NCBI GenBank assembly: GCA_900169235.1
Contig: FWCC01000256.1
Span: 62,001-126,000 of the forward strand
Direction of reading: 5' to 3'
Length of the DNA stretch: 64,000 nt
From: Zarea fungicola
Lineage: Eukaryota; Ascomycota; Sordariomycetes; Hypocreales; Cordycipitaceae
The position numbers and the translations under genes were made by a program. Numbering within the stretch: the first letter of the stretch is position 1; each line of letters begins with the position of its first letter. Shown here piece after piece: positions 32,701 through 42,248 of this stretch. The notes beneath the pieces are model-generated. The model made no database searches. It saw only the letters and a program-made list of their open reading frames with translations, and was not told the DNA's origin.

Positions 32701-34133
32701 GAGCGCAACGCGAGATGGTCGCAAACCAGGAGAAGGAGGAAGTGCAGCAGTTTGTCAATGAGCTCAACCGCGAAGCATCTACCGCCAAGGACGAGGCCCG
32801 GAGACTGCGTAAGAGTTTGTCTTCGCGTGAAGTCGAGGCGACCGCGTGGAAGGAGCGTCTGCAGGAGCTTGAGAACAACCTGCGCGTTACTCTCGGCGAT
32901 CTCAACGGCACAAGGTCTTCTCTTCTAGGCTCCATCGCTAGGATACAACGAGACTTGGAGAACACGGTGCGAGAGCTTGACGTTGCCAAGGCGTCCGTTG
33001 TTGAAAAGGACCGCATCATTAAGCAGCGCGATGCCCTGCTTGAATCCCACGGGCTAGAGAGCCGTAGAGTAAACGAGCTGCTGGAGAAGGAGAGAGCAGC
33101 CCACCGACACACAAGGTCCGACTATGAGACATTTCAGCAGACGCACCAGCATCTGTCGCGGACTGCCAGTACGCAAGACGTCCGTATTGCAGAACTCGAA
33201 TCCACGCGCGGCCAAGAGAGACGCAAGTTGGCTATACTGGAGCAGAGCGCGCGAGAGCAGCTTCTGGAGCGCAACGAGTTGCTACTTCAGCTCTGGAAGC
33301 GCCTCAGCATCCTCTGCGGCAGAGAATGGGCACACAGCCACACGTTGGTTGACAAGCAAGTCGTGCCGACTGTGGAGGTTATCTCGAGCCGTCTGCCCGG
33401 CTTTACCAAGAATCTTAATGCGGCCATTACGACGATTGAGGGCATGCTCAAGTCGTTTGAGGCCAAGATTTCATCAGTGGAGCGCGATCTCACGAGAGAG
33501 TACCAGGCACTGGAGAACAATCTCGATGTGCGCGCCAAGAGGCTTGACCGCGTGGAGTCGCTTGTGCGCAATCAAATTGCTGCAGGGGCCTTGGGCTCCA
33601 TGACGTCGCAAGAGCTCAAGCACCGCCTGACGCGTGTGGAGCACTCGTACCAGAAGCTCAAGGTTGAGTATGAGACGCTCAAAACAGCGACCAATGTTCG
33701 CGCGAGAGCAGCAGCAGCAGGGCACGGGGCAGAATCGCCAAGGTCTGGCAGCAACAGTGGCTCACCATCGCCGGCAATACATCGAGGACCAGGCGAGCGG
33801 GACAAGGAGCGAGCTGTATCGCGATCTTCCCGGGAAAGCCGCATCCCCTCGGTTAACCACCGCAGCAGCCATGCAACAGCATCTACTGGTACTGGTTCGG
33901 ATGCCCTAGGTCTCGTGGAGATTGCGAAGGGCGATGTGCCCAGCAGCAGCAGCGGTCCGAGTTACAAGGACACACCGCTGATGATGCGTCTCAAAAACTT
34001 GGAGTCGAAGCTGCGTGCGGAGCGGGAGACAAGAGATCAAGAGAGAGATGTTGCACGTCAGCGACTTGGTATGCTGGAAGAAGAAAACAAGGGCCTCCGC
34101 AGCAAGATTCAGAGGAGGCAGTTGGCGGAGTAA
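29796..34133 (+). CDS. apsB: ApsB/Mto1-type microtubule-organising coiled-coil protein
   Basis: Single exon, 1445 residues. The first ~390 residues are polar and disordered, rich in Ser, Pro and Thr. At about 395-470 lies the centrosomin N-terminal motif 1 (TIEKLSKENFDLKLKVMFLS, ENVELKTTLAVMQRDNKVLR), which recruits and activates gamma-tubulin complexes. Heptad-rich coiled coil runs to about residue 1150. A conserved C-terminal block follows with LLQLWKRLSILCGREWAHS and LDRVESLVRNQIAAGALGSM. The last ~55 residues (MMRLKNLESKLRAERETRDQ, then ARQRLGMLEEENKGLR) fit the Mto2-binding region of fission yeast Mto1. In Aspergillus ApsB sits at spindle pole bodies and septal MTOCs and affects nuclear positioning. 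It is longer than A. nidulans ApsB (about 1050). The spindle-pole paralog PcpA/Pcp1 is the main alternative, less likely given the Mto2-binding tail. Confidence 0.86.
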   Translation: MADSSDILGGQSPRPSTTVRGDSEDINIHDADTSTPTAAAPSITKSSEPLRLVGHESSFFDAAPMDNTAAPDESLTEEAVRRHLKEVESSFLPPPSPIPTKPSDGEPAADDTFLFDSPQKVDRRPPMEPIHHEEEPDSTVVSDTTSKLEGFDSSPTAAAAARTVSRAVSMASNATRQAVDIEDEHGGVGDNSFASSVDHSESRWSQSQRADRHDAGSTPGFALRTRRPKYLRTRFGSQRSSTSSFITTNGESYDDGDLTSNQDIDMALQSGGVMPAMGMPRLPSHMMPRPVSIGSIISGVSTEDFGDVSQQLAPLREVDSPVRANNPRFDPLKTPKPSRENLNTAPTDTIIAQHVRNVHVPESLAKQYKFRSGLETPSRPTTNNTGAGTVSRAGKSLTLKEQSSTIEKLSKENFDLKLKVMFLSDRLDKLSEEGIKEMISENVELKTTLAVMQRDNKVLRKRVKELEKRIKEDEERPSTGQSSSNEQASQLNEQEAWEREQELIFLRERVEEYAVEIEKLRSERMNKESEKKKLADIVKSLGERTGEKIDREEEADVWRDLLEQETAHREQTEEDNVTLRDEVFKLKKELAGMQSSFTTTNIYNTAKRQRDRTLSPNKFDMELESSNAGFSAASTLVDELRRESEKLRHENAELRREVGAQTSMLTSRNREKDRLQSEIEELKIQQGRGGTVSTADSILERSASRAGARYESPSRASARTLPTAEEDAEREELENRLAEARDRISEVKMQNQALQRELNLCMNDYEELAAGKQEAENALLSLQANLDDSLKDMMAMQVDRDTALNEHAVMETNFEALRNEAQDHIDALEEESEQKSNELEMLQADLAERVENFNALQTAMRGMSESLVGLEDEQNKKVRRIQQLEAEIESSNRELEAYELKLSEESEKNRRLSVQQESSQGEIAFLREEQEADKIRIGDLEATIANAEQSLRDEKERARELDERLQQERAQREMVANQEKEEVQQFVNELNREASTAKDEARRLRKSLSSREVEATAWKERLQELENNLRVTLGDLNGTRSSLLGSIARIQRDLENTVRELDVAKASVVEKDRIIKQRDALLESHGLESRRVNELLEKERAAHRHTRSDYETFQQTHQHLSRTASTQDVRIAELESTRGQERRKLAILEQSAREQLLERNELLLQLWKRLSILCGREWAHSHTLVDKQVVPTVEVISSRLPGFTKNLNAAITTIEGMLKSFEAKISSVERDLTREYQALENNLDVRAKRLDRVESLVRNQIAAGALGSMTSQELKHRLTRVEHSYQKLKVEYETLKTATNVRARAAAAGHGAESPRSGSNSGSPSPAIHRGPGERDKERAVSRSSRESRIPSVNHRSSHATASTGTGSDALGLVEIAKGDVPSSSSGPSYKDTPLMMRLKNLESKLRAERETRDQERDVARQRLGMLEEENKGLRSKIQRRQLAE

Positions 34134-34619
34134 TGCGAGTTCCATTATACGCAGCAGTGAAAACCTGCGACGTGCGAGCATTTGAGGCGTTTTTGGAAGG
34201 GTGTCGATTTGGGTTTATCTTGTGTTCTTTTATTTTCATTGTTTCTTCTTTATTTGGTATTCTTCACACATATTCTTTTTAACTGGGAGTAAACAGACGA
34301 CTGGCGGAGTCTTCAACTATCCACTGTTCTAACACGGCTAGTTTTGAGGGCTAAAATATGACCTGGGCTTCATGTATAATATTTTTTCGTTACCGGACTG
34401 AGTGGCATCTTGGCAAAAACAAAACCAGTTTAGTTATTGTCTGACATGGGACAGAACGATTTTTTTTGCACTATTGTTTTCGCCCTTTAATGCACGCTTT
34501 TTTCTTTGAATCGGAAAATGAATATCGGTGAGGATCATCATAGAATACGTATTCTTTGTCTCTTATTAATGTGAATGCGAATATCTTAAAATTTTGTATC
34601 TGTGAGGTTTTGTAGTGGC
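34134..34619. other. Convergent 3' flanks, nothing recognised
   Basis: AT-rich interval between the ApsB and aldolase stops, with several poly-T runs that may serve 3'-end formation. Confidence 0.6.
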
Positions 34620-35378
34620 TCACCACTTGACTTGGATTTCAACCTCCTCATCTGTGATGCCTCGCGCCTCTGCCTCCTCCAGAAGAGCCTTAGTGGCGGA
34701 TGCTCCGATCCTTGTCACTCCGAGAGCCACGACCCTCAGCACATCATCCAACGTGCGGACGCCGCCCGCGGCCTTGATCTGCACGTCAGGTCCCGAATGC
34801 TGCCTCATGAGCCTGAGGTGCGGCAGCGTGGCGCCTTCATAACCGTACCGGCCATCCGCACCCTTGACGAAACTGTATCCCGAACTCGTCTTGACAAACG
34901 CCACCTTTTGTCGTGTGCAAATCTCGCACAGCTTGACAATGTGCGCATCCTGCAGGTAATCGTTTTCAAAAATCACCTTGAGCAACCCGCCACGGCTCTG
35001 CACGACGCGGTTCACCGCTTCAATCTCGTGCTCGACGTACGGCCAGTTGCTGCCGAGGACTTTGCCGACATTGATGACCATGTCAACCTCGGTGGCACCC
35101 GAGGACAGGGCCTCCGCCGTCTCGGCAATTTTGATCGAGGTGCTCGAGTTACCGTGCGGGAAGCCGACGACGGCGCAGACGCCGACGTCCGTGCTCGCCA
35201 GGGCTTGTACGGCCACGGATACGGAGTAGGGTTTCACACAGGCAGTGGCAACAGCATACTTGCGAGACAGGGCGAGGCCGGCCTCAATCTCATCGTCGGT
35301 CATGGTTGGGTGAAGCAGGGAGTGGTCAATGAGCTTGGCTAGCTTGGGGAGCGACATGCGGACAGTAGCTGCAGCCAT
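34620..35378 (-). CDS. deoC: Deoxyribose-phosphate aldolase (DeoC type)
   Basis: Single exon, 252 residues. It reversibly cleaves 2-deoxyribose 5-phosphate to acetaldehyde and glyceraldehyde 3-phosphate, a step in deoxynucleoside breakdown. The TIM-barrel class I aldolase motifs are intact: IDHSLLHPT at the start, VGFPHG, EVDMVINVG with Asp99, the Schiff-base Lys163 in FVKTSSGY, and the second active-site Lys202 in IKAAGGVR. The length matches bacterial DeoC plus a few residues. It has no targeting signal and is probably cytosolic. It diverges from the DUF1479 gene over 404 bp. Confidence 0.95.
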   Translation of the reverse strand: MAAATVRMSLPKLAKLIDHSLLHPTMTDDEIEAGLALSRKYAVATACVKPYSVSVAVQALASTDVGVCAVVGFPHGNSSTSIKIAETAEALSSGATEVDMVINVGKVLGSNWPYVEHEIEAVNRVVQSRGGLLKVIFENDYLQDAHIVKLCEICTRQKVAFVKTSSGYSFVKGADGRYGYEGATLPHLRLMRQHSGPDVQIKAAGGVRTLDDVLRVVALGVTRIGASATKALLEEAEARGITDEEVEIQVKW

Positions 35379-35782
35379 GGTTGCGGATCCACGTGACGGC
35401 TTTGCAGTTCTTTGATAATAGGCAAATGTTTTCTTATTTAAGACGCTCGAGAGAACTAGTCTTTAAGATAGTAATTCGAAGCTCGGTTTACTCGGATTTC
35501 GTCTACCGTTCTTGGTGTAAGTGAGAAGGCGCCTAGCGGCGGGGAACATCGCCTCGATCATCGTGGAGGTAGTGGTTGGCGGACTTCCCAATCGGGAACT
35601 CCCGCACCAAATCCAAATCTGTATATAAGAGCTACACCAGGTGCCAGCTTGGTTTAGCAAAATCTCAGCTGATAATTCTTCCTATTTTCACATCAAACCG
35701 CCCCAAGAATCTTTGCATTTGCCCCCCTTCTGTTTGTTTATACTGGGTATTTCCAGCGCTTGTTAAAGTGTATACAAGACCG
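35379..35782. promoter_or_regulatory. Divergent promoter interval between deoC and the DUF1479 gene
   Basis: 404 bp between the two ATGs. The segment TGTATATAAGAGC (about 35620-35632) supplies a TATA-like element for the rightward gene. Confidence 0.45.
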
Positions 35783-37444
35783 ATGATGCTTCGATCTTGC
35801 GTATTCAAGTCCCACCGCCGCACCCTGGCGACTGTTGCCAAGGGCAGCAACCCAGCGGTGCAGAAATCTTCCAAGAAGGAAGGCGATATTTCTGATGCCT
35901 TTGTGTCCCTGTCTGGTACCAAGCGTGATCCTCTACCGGACCGCTTCAGACAACTTAAGTGTGACTTAGTGCGCGGCCGGGAGAAGCAGATTACGGAGAG
36001 CTGGAGTCGCTTGCTCCGCGATCTCAAAAAGGAGAATGAGATTATTGGACAGAAGGGATCAAGCGTTATCCCACAAGTTAACTTTGCGGAACTTGAAACT
36101 GGTATTGCTGGCCTGAAGGATGAGATCAAGAAGCGTGGTGCCATTGTTGTAAAAGGAGTTGTGCCCGAAGGGGAGGCTAGAGCATATAAAGAAGAGGTGG
36201 AGGAATATGTCAAGAAAAATCCATGGACAAGAGGTAAAAATTGTCAAACCAGCTATTTCATTTTTTTCATTTTAAATTCTTTTGCCTTTTCCTTTGTATC
36301 TTTTACCATTGTCAAACGACTAATGTATTCCCTAGCGTTTCCGGCCGACAACCCACAAGTATACGAGCTGTATTGGTCGGCGCCGCAACTCAAGGCCCGT
36401 TCTCATCCCAACTTTATGCGCGTCCAACAGCATCTCATGGGATCACTGTGGCACACCTCTTCCCCCCATAGCCAAATCTCCATCACGGAGCCGCTGTCCT
36501 ACGCCGACCGCCTGCGCATCCGCCAGCCGGGTGATGCAACATTTGCCCTCGGTCCACACATTGATGGCGGCAGCGTGGAGCGCTGGGAGAAGGAGGGTTA
36601 CGGCCGCGGCGGAGTCTACGATAAAGTCTTTGATGGTATTTGGGAGAGCTACGACCCGTGGGATGCCAGTGGGCGCGTCGATGCGGTTAATAACCTGTAT
36701 GATGGGCTGGGAGCCTGCACCATGTTTAGGATGTGGCAGGGTTGGTTGAGTATGAGCAAGACGGGTCCTTCCGAGGGCACGCTGTTGGTGAACCCGCTGA
36801 TGCACCGTGCGACGGCATATGTGCTGTTGCGTCCATTCTTTGAAGCCAAGAACAAGACGAAAGGCCCGGCGTACCTGGATGAGAGCAACTGGGCGTTCGT
36901 GGGCGCCGAAGCGATGACGAGTGACTTGCAGGGTGCAAGTCCTGGACATGGCCAAGAGCTCACCGACGAGCTACACCCTCATCTCGAGCTGGAGCGAACA
37001 ATGGTCCACGTTCCCCAAATCAATCCTGGTGACTTTGTCGCCTGGCATTGCGACAGTAGGTATACAACTTACAAAATTGTGAACTTTCATCGCTGATTTT
37101 TTTTCTTCCCAATTTTTGCAGCAATTCATGCAGTAGACAAATTGCATCAGGGAAAGACTGACTCAAGCGTCATGTATATCCCCATCTGCCCCGTGACGGC
37201 GTTTAACGCGCATTACATGGTGCGCCAGCGCGAGGCATTCCGGAACGGCACCCCCGGTCCCGACTTCCCCGGTGGAGAAGGCGAGGCCCGGCATGCCGGT
37301 CGACCGACGGATGCGATACTCCGGGAATGGGCTGGCAGCGAGGCGTTGCAGTCGATGGGTCTAGAGAAGCTCATACCTAACCCTTCTGCGACTCCTGGTC
37401 AGCGTGAGGTCATCTCTCAGGCCAATAGCATTCTTGGATTTTGA
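35783..37444 (+). CDS. DUF1479 protein, putative 2-oxoglutarate/Fe(II)-type dioxygenase
   Basis: Three exons: 35783-36233, 36336-37055, 37122-37444, giving 497 residues. The start at the first of two tandem ATGs gives an N-terminus rich in Arg, Ser and Thr (MMLRSCVFKSHRRTLATVAK), a plausible mitochondrial presequence. Motifs of the DUF1479 family follow in order: NPWTRAFPADNPQVYELYW across intron 1, HIDGGSVERWE with the HxD metal pair, ACTMFRMWQGWLSMS, TLLVNPLM, and the distal His in FVAWHCDTIHAVDK across intron 2, then VMYIPICP. These fit a double-stranded beta-helix iron oxygenase, but the substrate is unknown. Intron 1 (102 bp) has no in-frame stop and a length divisible by three, so its retention would insert 34 mostly hydrophobic residues. 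Confidence 0.88.
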
Positions 37445-39332
37445 ACTACTCTGGGAAGAGCCGGAAGAAAGAGGAGTAAGGCATATGAAGAGATCTAAGG
37501 TGGTGCGGGCTTCACCGCGCCAGATCTTGAGATTTGGTTGAACAGGGGCCCCACCCACTGGTCAAATAAACAAAGGGTTTTCGCCGGAGGATGTACTGTG
37601 TAGCAAGGTTTAACTTTCCTGCAACTTGAGCTGTTTCTCTCTTTTCTTTTCCCACTTTAGCAGTAAAATACAACAAAAGTGTCCCCGCGTGACAGAAACG
37701 TCAGCCTCAGTTGTCTTGCCATGATTCTGTAGACCGTACTTTTGCATTTGTCAGCTTAGCTTGGTAACCTGCCAATGAGACTGCCGCAAGCTGGCGGAGA
37801 CATATGTGGCTAGTTCACAACTCCGCAGTGTAATTAAATGATCATTTCGGTGTTGCGAGGTTTGCCGAGGGGGGGTTTGGTGGTTCCCTGTAGTAAAAGT
37901 GGTGTTGGGGTTGATGCAGAATCAATATTTGGCTGTTGCCAAGAAGATGGTGAGGTGTCGATTTGTGTCGATGCGTGTTTATTAATTTCTCAACATCCGA
38001 GAGCAACCGCCGCTCCGGACTCTAGTTTGTTCAGTGAGGGTTTCCGCCGTAAGATTGTTCCAATACTTGACTTAAAAAACAATCTTTCTAAAATGTATTA
38101 CTATTATGGGCATCATGCTGCGAGAGTCTATAGTGGCAGCCCTCTTCTATCTGCAATTGGTATCTGCTTCCAGGTGGGGGGGCTCAAGAGCCTTGGTTCG
38201 GCCTTCGGCCTTGGTTGCGGCAATATAGCGGATGTTTTAGAAAGAAGGCTATGCATGCCTTCTCGTAGTCTTTAGCAAAAACCAAAGATTAAAGTAATGC
38301 CGTATTTCGTAATGACAGCAACGAACGTGGCACTGGTGCCGATGCTGACGGGTTGCTTTGCACGGCTTGACGCATGTTGAGCACACATATACCATAAACT
38401 TACACGTCTAACAGTCCGAAATAGCAGGTGGCACCAAGTCTCTGGCGTTCCACATTCGCAAGGCAGTCTGGCGGTTGATTCATAAGCAGCAAATACGAAG
38501 GAGAGTACAGAGTATAGCACGACAAAGTCTGCCGGCCGATAGCCGTAGGGCCAGCGGAGTTGAACAGGTGCTTACAAAACAGTTCCTGGCTGCTTTCTTG
38601 TCCGTGGTACGGCGCTTTCAGAGTTGAGAGGGCAGGAAGAGTCAATACGTTACTAAATCAGTAAAACATGAATAGTTATTAGTTAGGTTTAAAAAGTTGT
38701 TACTAGTCTGCTAGTTATAATGGCGTGAATAGGTATTTATTGGCTAGTTTAGTGCTAAACCACGTCTTTGAAGGACGCTCCTTGATTTGTACTTGGTGAG
38801 CACACGCCCGATCTGGAATTCGTTTTACAGCGCCAGCCCGCAGCACCCAAGAGAATGATTGGTTGGCCGTGCTCAACCAACTGCCTGCAGAGTGCGAGAG
38901 CCCGTGTTTCCGGCAATTCAGGCGCATCTGGAAGCCTGCCAGCGACAGACCGCGCGACAGACCGATCCACACCACAGCCTCACACAGAGTGCGGGTCCAT
39001 CCATTTGACCTTTCCTTGCTTGTCCATTGGTACAGGCTAAAGTTATGTCAAGATTTTGCAGACTTGTATTAGTAAACATGCTTAACGCGAGGTAGAAAAA
39101 AAATCGCTACTACCCAATGACGAAACCCACTATGCTATGTGGGCTTGTGGAGTAGAGGAAGAGGGATCTAGGTAGCAAAGTGAACCTGCTGGCGGTTTGG
39201 CGGTATAGTGGTATGGTCAAGGGGCGGACTTTTGTTGGAGACGGTGGAGGGGTAGCTATGCGAAGAGTAACCTATGTATTGTGTTGAAGCTTAGGATGGA
39301 CGATGGGAAGGAGGAGCTGTCTGATTTGTCTC

Positions 39333-39343
39333 TTTATATAAAG
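39333..39343 (+). promoter_or_regulatory. TATA box of the DUF1993 gene
   Basis: TTTATATAAAG lies about 155 bp before the ATG at 39497, a canonical strong TATA element. Confidence 0.6.
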
Positions 39344-39429
39344 CTCCGAGATTGCCCACTTGCGTTGTCGTTCCTCATAGCATCAATACCGAGCACCCTT
39401 TTAAATTCGCTTCCTCTTGTTCAACGCTC

Positions 39430-39485
39430 ACATACCCATACCCATACCCATACAAATACAAATACAAATACAAATACAAATACAC
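39430..39485 (+). repeat. Compound hexanucleotide microsatellite in the 5' leader
   Basis: Three units of ATACCC are followed by about five units of ACAAAT, ending 12 bases before the ATG at 39497. It lies between the TATA box and the start codon and so is probably transcribed. Confidence 0.8.
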
Positions 39486-39496
39486 TCATCTTAACC

Positions 39497-40006
39497 ATGA
39501 GCTTCTACGACGTCTCCATTGGCCAGGCTCTCGAGGTCCTCGACAGCCTGACTGCCGTCCTCAAGAAGGGCGAGGCTGCTCCCAACTCCGCCTCGTTCCC
39601 CAGTGCCCGCATCTACGAGGACATGCTTCCTCTCTCTGTCCAGGTCCACATCGTCACCGACCTGAGCATCAAGGCCGCCGCCCGCCTCAGCGGCGAAGAG
39701 CCCCCCGTCAATGAGAGCAACCTCAAGACCTTTGCCGACTTTTACGCCCGCATCGACGTCGCCCGCGCTGCCCTCGAGAAGTGCTCCAAGGAGACCATCA
39801 ACGCCCGTGCCAGCGAGAAGTTCACCATGGGTCTGGGCGGTGGCAAGACGGCCGAGATGATGGGACTTGTCTACAATGCTGGCTACGTCACCCCTACGCT
39901 CTACTTTCACCTCACAACCGCCTACAACATCCTGCGCAAGGAGGGCGTCCCCCTGGGCAAGATGGACTACCTCAATCCCTTCCTTGGCAAGCACGTTTCT
40001 CAGTAA
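39497..40006 (+). CDS. DUF1993 family protein
   Basis: Single exon, 169 residues, normal for the family. It is mostly helical, beginning MSFYDVSIGQALEVLDSL. Family marks are ARIYEDMLPLSVQVHIVTD, TFADFYARIDVARAALEKC, and the C-terminal block YFHLTTAYNILRKEGVPLGK followed by MDYLNPF. DUF1993 proteins resemble the DinB/YfiT four-helix-bundle superfamily; the reaction is unknown. There is no signal peptide. The codons end strongly in C, as in highly expressed genes, which agrees with the strong TATA box. The leader carries a microsatellite. Confidence 0.9.
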   Translation: MSFYDVSIGQALEVLDSLTAVLKKGEAAPNSASFPSARIYEDMLPLSVQVHIVTDLSIKAAARLSGEEPPVNESNLKTFADFYARIDVARAALEKCSKETINARASEKFTMGLGGGKTAEMMGLVYNAGYVTPTLYFHLTTAYNILRKEGVPLGKMDYLNPFLGKHVSQ

Positions 40007-40410
40007 ATCTGCCAATGGGGAGGAATTGATGGGCAAAAGTAAAAAAAAAGTTGTTGACGGCAAAATGTACTAGAAAGGACGCTTGCTGTCGCAGACGAGT
40101 GGATTGAACAAGTTTGAAGAGTTCTTTTTCTATTCGAAAGATATCCATGACTGAACACAAAATAGCCAATTGAAATTTTCTGCACCAAATTTTCCCTTGA
40201 CCAATTTCAGTGATTCTGTTGACTTTGTTGTTATTGTTTGATGTGGTGCACTGCGATTGAGGATTAAACGTAGAACATTAGTCAGCCAAAAATGCTGACC
40301 TGACCTGAGATGCACTAAAAGTAAACCGTTGTGATGTGCCCATTTGCTCTAGATTAACTTCCCAGCCGAAGCCCGGATTTCATCAGTCAAACATTTTACG
40401 AACTGACACC
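40007..40410. other. Intergenic, nothing recognised
   Basis: 404 bp between tandem genes, AT-rich, with no open frame of note. Confidence 0.6.
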
Positions 40411-40924
40411 ATGGCGCCGCTATTATGGGCTCTTCGTATCGTGCATGCGTTTGAGGTATAAACTGATTTCCCTTCTTCCGTCTATCTGTTGGGGTATGCT
40501 TTGCTAACCTCTATTCCACCAGGATCGCATCATCGCTGCCGTATGCCACCAGCCCCTGAGTGACGTTGCGTCCATATTTGAATGCTCTCTAACATGCTGT
40601 GACAGATTCTAAGACAACCAGGTTTCCATCGTGCAGTCGGCCGCATCCACAGAGTCATTGACCAGAGAATGAATGGTCGCCACGCGCATGAGCCGCTCGC
40701 TCCGGGCGAAGCCACTGGTACGCCAACTCCCCCCTCATCTGCCGGGCCGTGGGAAAATTTAAACTATTTGGTAAGGGGTCTCGATTGCTAATCTTCCTAC
40801 TTATGTTGTAGCCGATCCAAATGCTCCCGAACGAACACGCAGCTTTGTCAAGCACTTTTTCGACGAACTTCGCAACCAGGCCAGAGGCAAGCCGACCGAT
40901 ATTGAAAAGCTGCCTCGCAAATGA
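40411..40924 (+). CDS. Small mitochondrial-type protein resembling Mrx7 (DUF2697)
   Basis: Four exons: 40411-40455, 40523-40540, 40606-40717, 40812-40924, giving 95 residues. The second exon is only 18 nt and encodes DRIIAA. The spliced protein starts MAPLLWALRIVHAFE, continues ILRQPGFHRAVGRIHRVIDQ, has an acidic/Pro turn HEPLAPGEATADPN, and ends in RSFVKHFFDELRNQ plus a basic tail. The pattern of a short N-terminal helix, a PxFHxxVxxIHR motif and a C-terminal FxDEL-type helix recalls the MIOREX component Mrx7 associated with yeast mitochondrial ribosomes; this match is from memory and moderate. All three introns have GT..AG ends and the frame is kept throughout, so the gene itself is well supported. 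Confidence 0.72.
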
Positions 40925-41171
40925 GGAAACACCCCCATAAAGTTGAATATTGAGACTGCTGGGCGTACTAGGGTATCCCGCAAGCCATTCCAACCCATTC
41001 CGATGAACTCGGAAGTTCCGTCATGTGGTCGAAAGCCAGCCACGCCACCGGTACCGTGTCAACAAACGATACGGACAAACGAACAGGTGGTCAAGACTCT
41101 GACCGACTGAGAAATTCGAACTTGATCCATCCATTCTACATTGAATCGAGCTACCAGCTATGTATCAACGA

Positions 41172-42248
41172 TCAAAAGACCACATCGCTCACCTTCTCGA
41201 GACCGTCCAAGATGGCCTCGGCCGTCACAGTCGCCTTGCCCACCCTCCGCAGCTGCACTTTCCCTTGACTCGCATGCTTGCAGCGATTACCTGGTTTCTT
41301 CCAGCAGTCCTGGCAGAAATTTGGATCGAAACAGCGCCTGCAGTGCCAGCACAGCATCCCCTCTTTCAGCTTTGTCTTGCAGCTGTCGCACTTGAGGCCA
41401 AACCCAAAGTCGCCGTCCTTGTCCTCATTTTTTAGCTTTTCGCCGGCTTGCAGCATGGACGCGGCAACTTCATGGTAGCACTGTTTGCCGCTGCCGTGGC
41501 AAGAGCTGCAAAACGTGCTCACACCCTCTTTGCATTCTGTGCAGCGGTATACAACATCACCAGGGACAAGGCCGGCGTCGCACCCTTGGCAGATGTAGGG
41601 CTCGAGCATTTCGAGCTTCTTGGGCGGTTGGGACGGTTGGGACGGGTATCCGTCGTGGTACATGGGTGGTTGGTACGGCATTGTAGCGTGGGGTAGCTGT
41701 GGTGGCCCTGGCGGTTGTGAGACGCCTTGCGGGAAATAGCAAGACTGGGACTGCTGTTGATGTGAGGGTGGCGGTAGGGGGTATGCTGGAAGACATGAAG
41801 AGGAACCGCCCACGTCCTGGTAGACGGACGTACTGGCATATGAAGCCGAGTACTGCTGGTGCTGCTGAGCGGAGGAGGGATAAATGCCCCTTTCCAAATC
41901 AATGAGCCACAGGGCGTGGCAAAATTCGTCACAAGAAAAGCGACCGTCACGGCTGATATCTGCCTGTTCCCATATGCTCGAGAGCACATTCTTATGGAGC
42001 CGGCTTTCGAGAAAAACGACGGCCGCCTCTATCCCCGTGAGATACGGCTTCCCCTGTGTTTGCCCGTGGAAGATTCTTTCATACTGGGCCCTGCTCCCTG
42101 CTGGCATATTGCCAGCTGGAGTGCCAGGTTGCGGCAACGTCGCCGATGACGGTCGCATCCCAATTCTATTACTGATGTTGCTGAGCAGTCCTCTCACAGT
42201 CTCTGATTTCTCGGCGCTACTCATAATCTTTGCCAATGCTGCAGTCAT
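41172..42248 (-). CDS. EH-domain protein with a cysteine-rich ZZ/FYVE-like C-terminal region
   Basis: Single exon, 358 residues. Residues about 50-118 form an EH domain with YERIFHGQTQGKPYLTGIEA and IWEQADISRDGRFSCDEFCH, including an EF-hand-like loop DISRDGRFSCDEF. Residues about 125-215 are Gln, Pro and Tyr-rich and disordered. Residues about 220-335 hold some 19 cysteines in CxxC pairs (ICQGCDAGLVPGDVVYRCTE, CSSCHGSGKQCYHE, LKCDSCKTKLKEGMLCWHCR), probably two ZZ-like zinc modules. EH domains bind NPF peptides in endocytosis and actin patch proteins. ZZ fingers bind short N-terminal or SUMO-like ligands. The combination is unusual to me. There is no signal or membrane segment. Loss of the N-terminal part by an unseen intron cannot be excluded. 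Confidence 0.82.
   Translation of the reverse strand: MTAALAKIMSSAEKSETVRGLLSNISNRIGMRPSSATLPQPGTPAGNMPAGSRAQYERIFHGQTQGKPYLTGIEAAVVFLESRLHKNVLSSIWEQADISRDGRFSCDEFCHALWLIDLERGIYPSSAQQHQQYSASYASTSVYQDVGGSSSCLPAYPLPPPSHQQQSQSCYFPQGVSQPPGPPQLPHATMPYQPPMYHDGYPSQPSQPPKKLEMLEPYICQGCDAGLVPGDVVYRCTECKEGVSTFCSSCHGSGKQCYHEVAASMLQAGEKLKNEDKDGDFGFGLKCDSCKTKLKEGMLCWHCRRCFDPNFCQDCWKKPGNRCKHASQGKVQLRRVGKATVTAEAILDGLEKVSDVVF

Larger units (their letters stand above)
37445..39496. other. Intergenic, AT-rich, one unassigned ORF and the promoter of the DUF1993 gene
   Basis: About 2 kb. A 145-codon frame at 37838-38275 has no recognised family. It contains GGCCTTCGGCC-type short repeats near 38200 and is not annotated as a gene. 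AT-rich sequence at 38640-38760 might be a decayed element. A TATA box and a hexanucleotide microsatellite precede the next gene. Confidence 0.45.

Noticed and set aside
34602..35342. 246-codon frame antisense to the deoxyribose-phosphate aldolase
   Set aside because: Shadow frame. The minus-strand aldolase has all its catalytic residues.
37838..38275. 145-codon plus-strand ORF
   Set aside because: No recognised motifs. It contains short repeats and overlaps other frames, so it is not supported as a gene.
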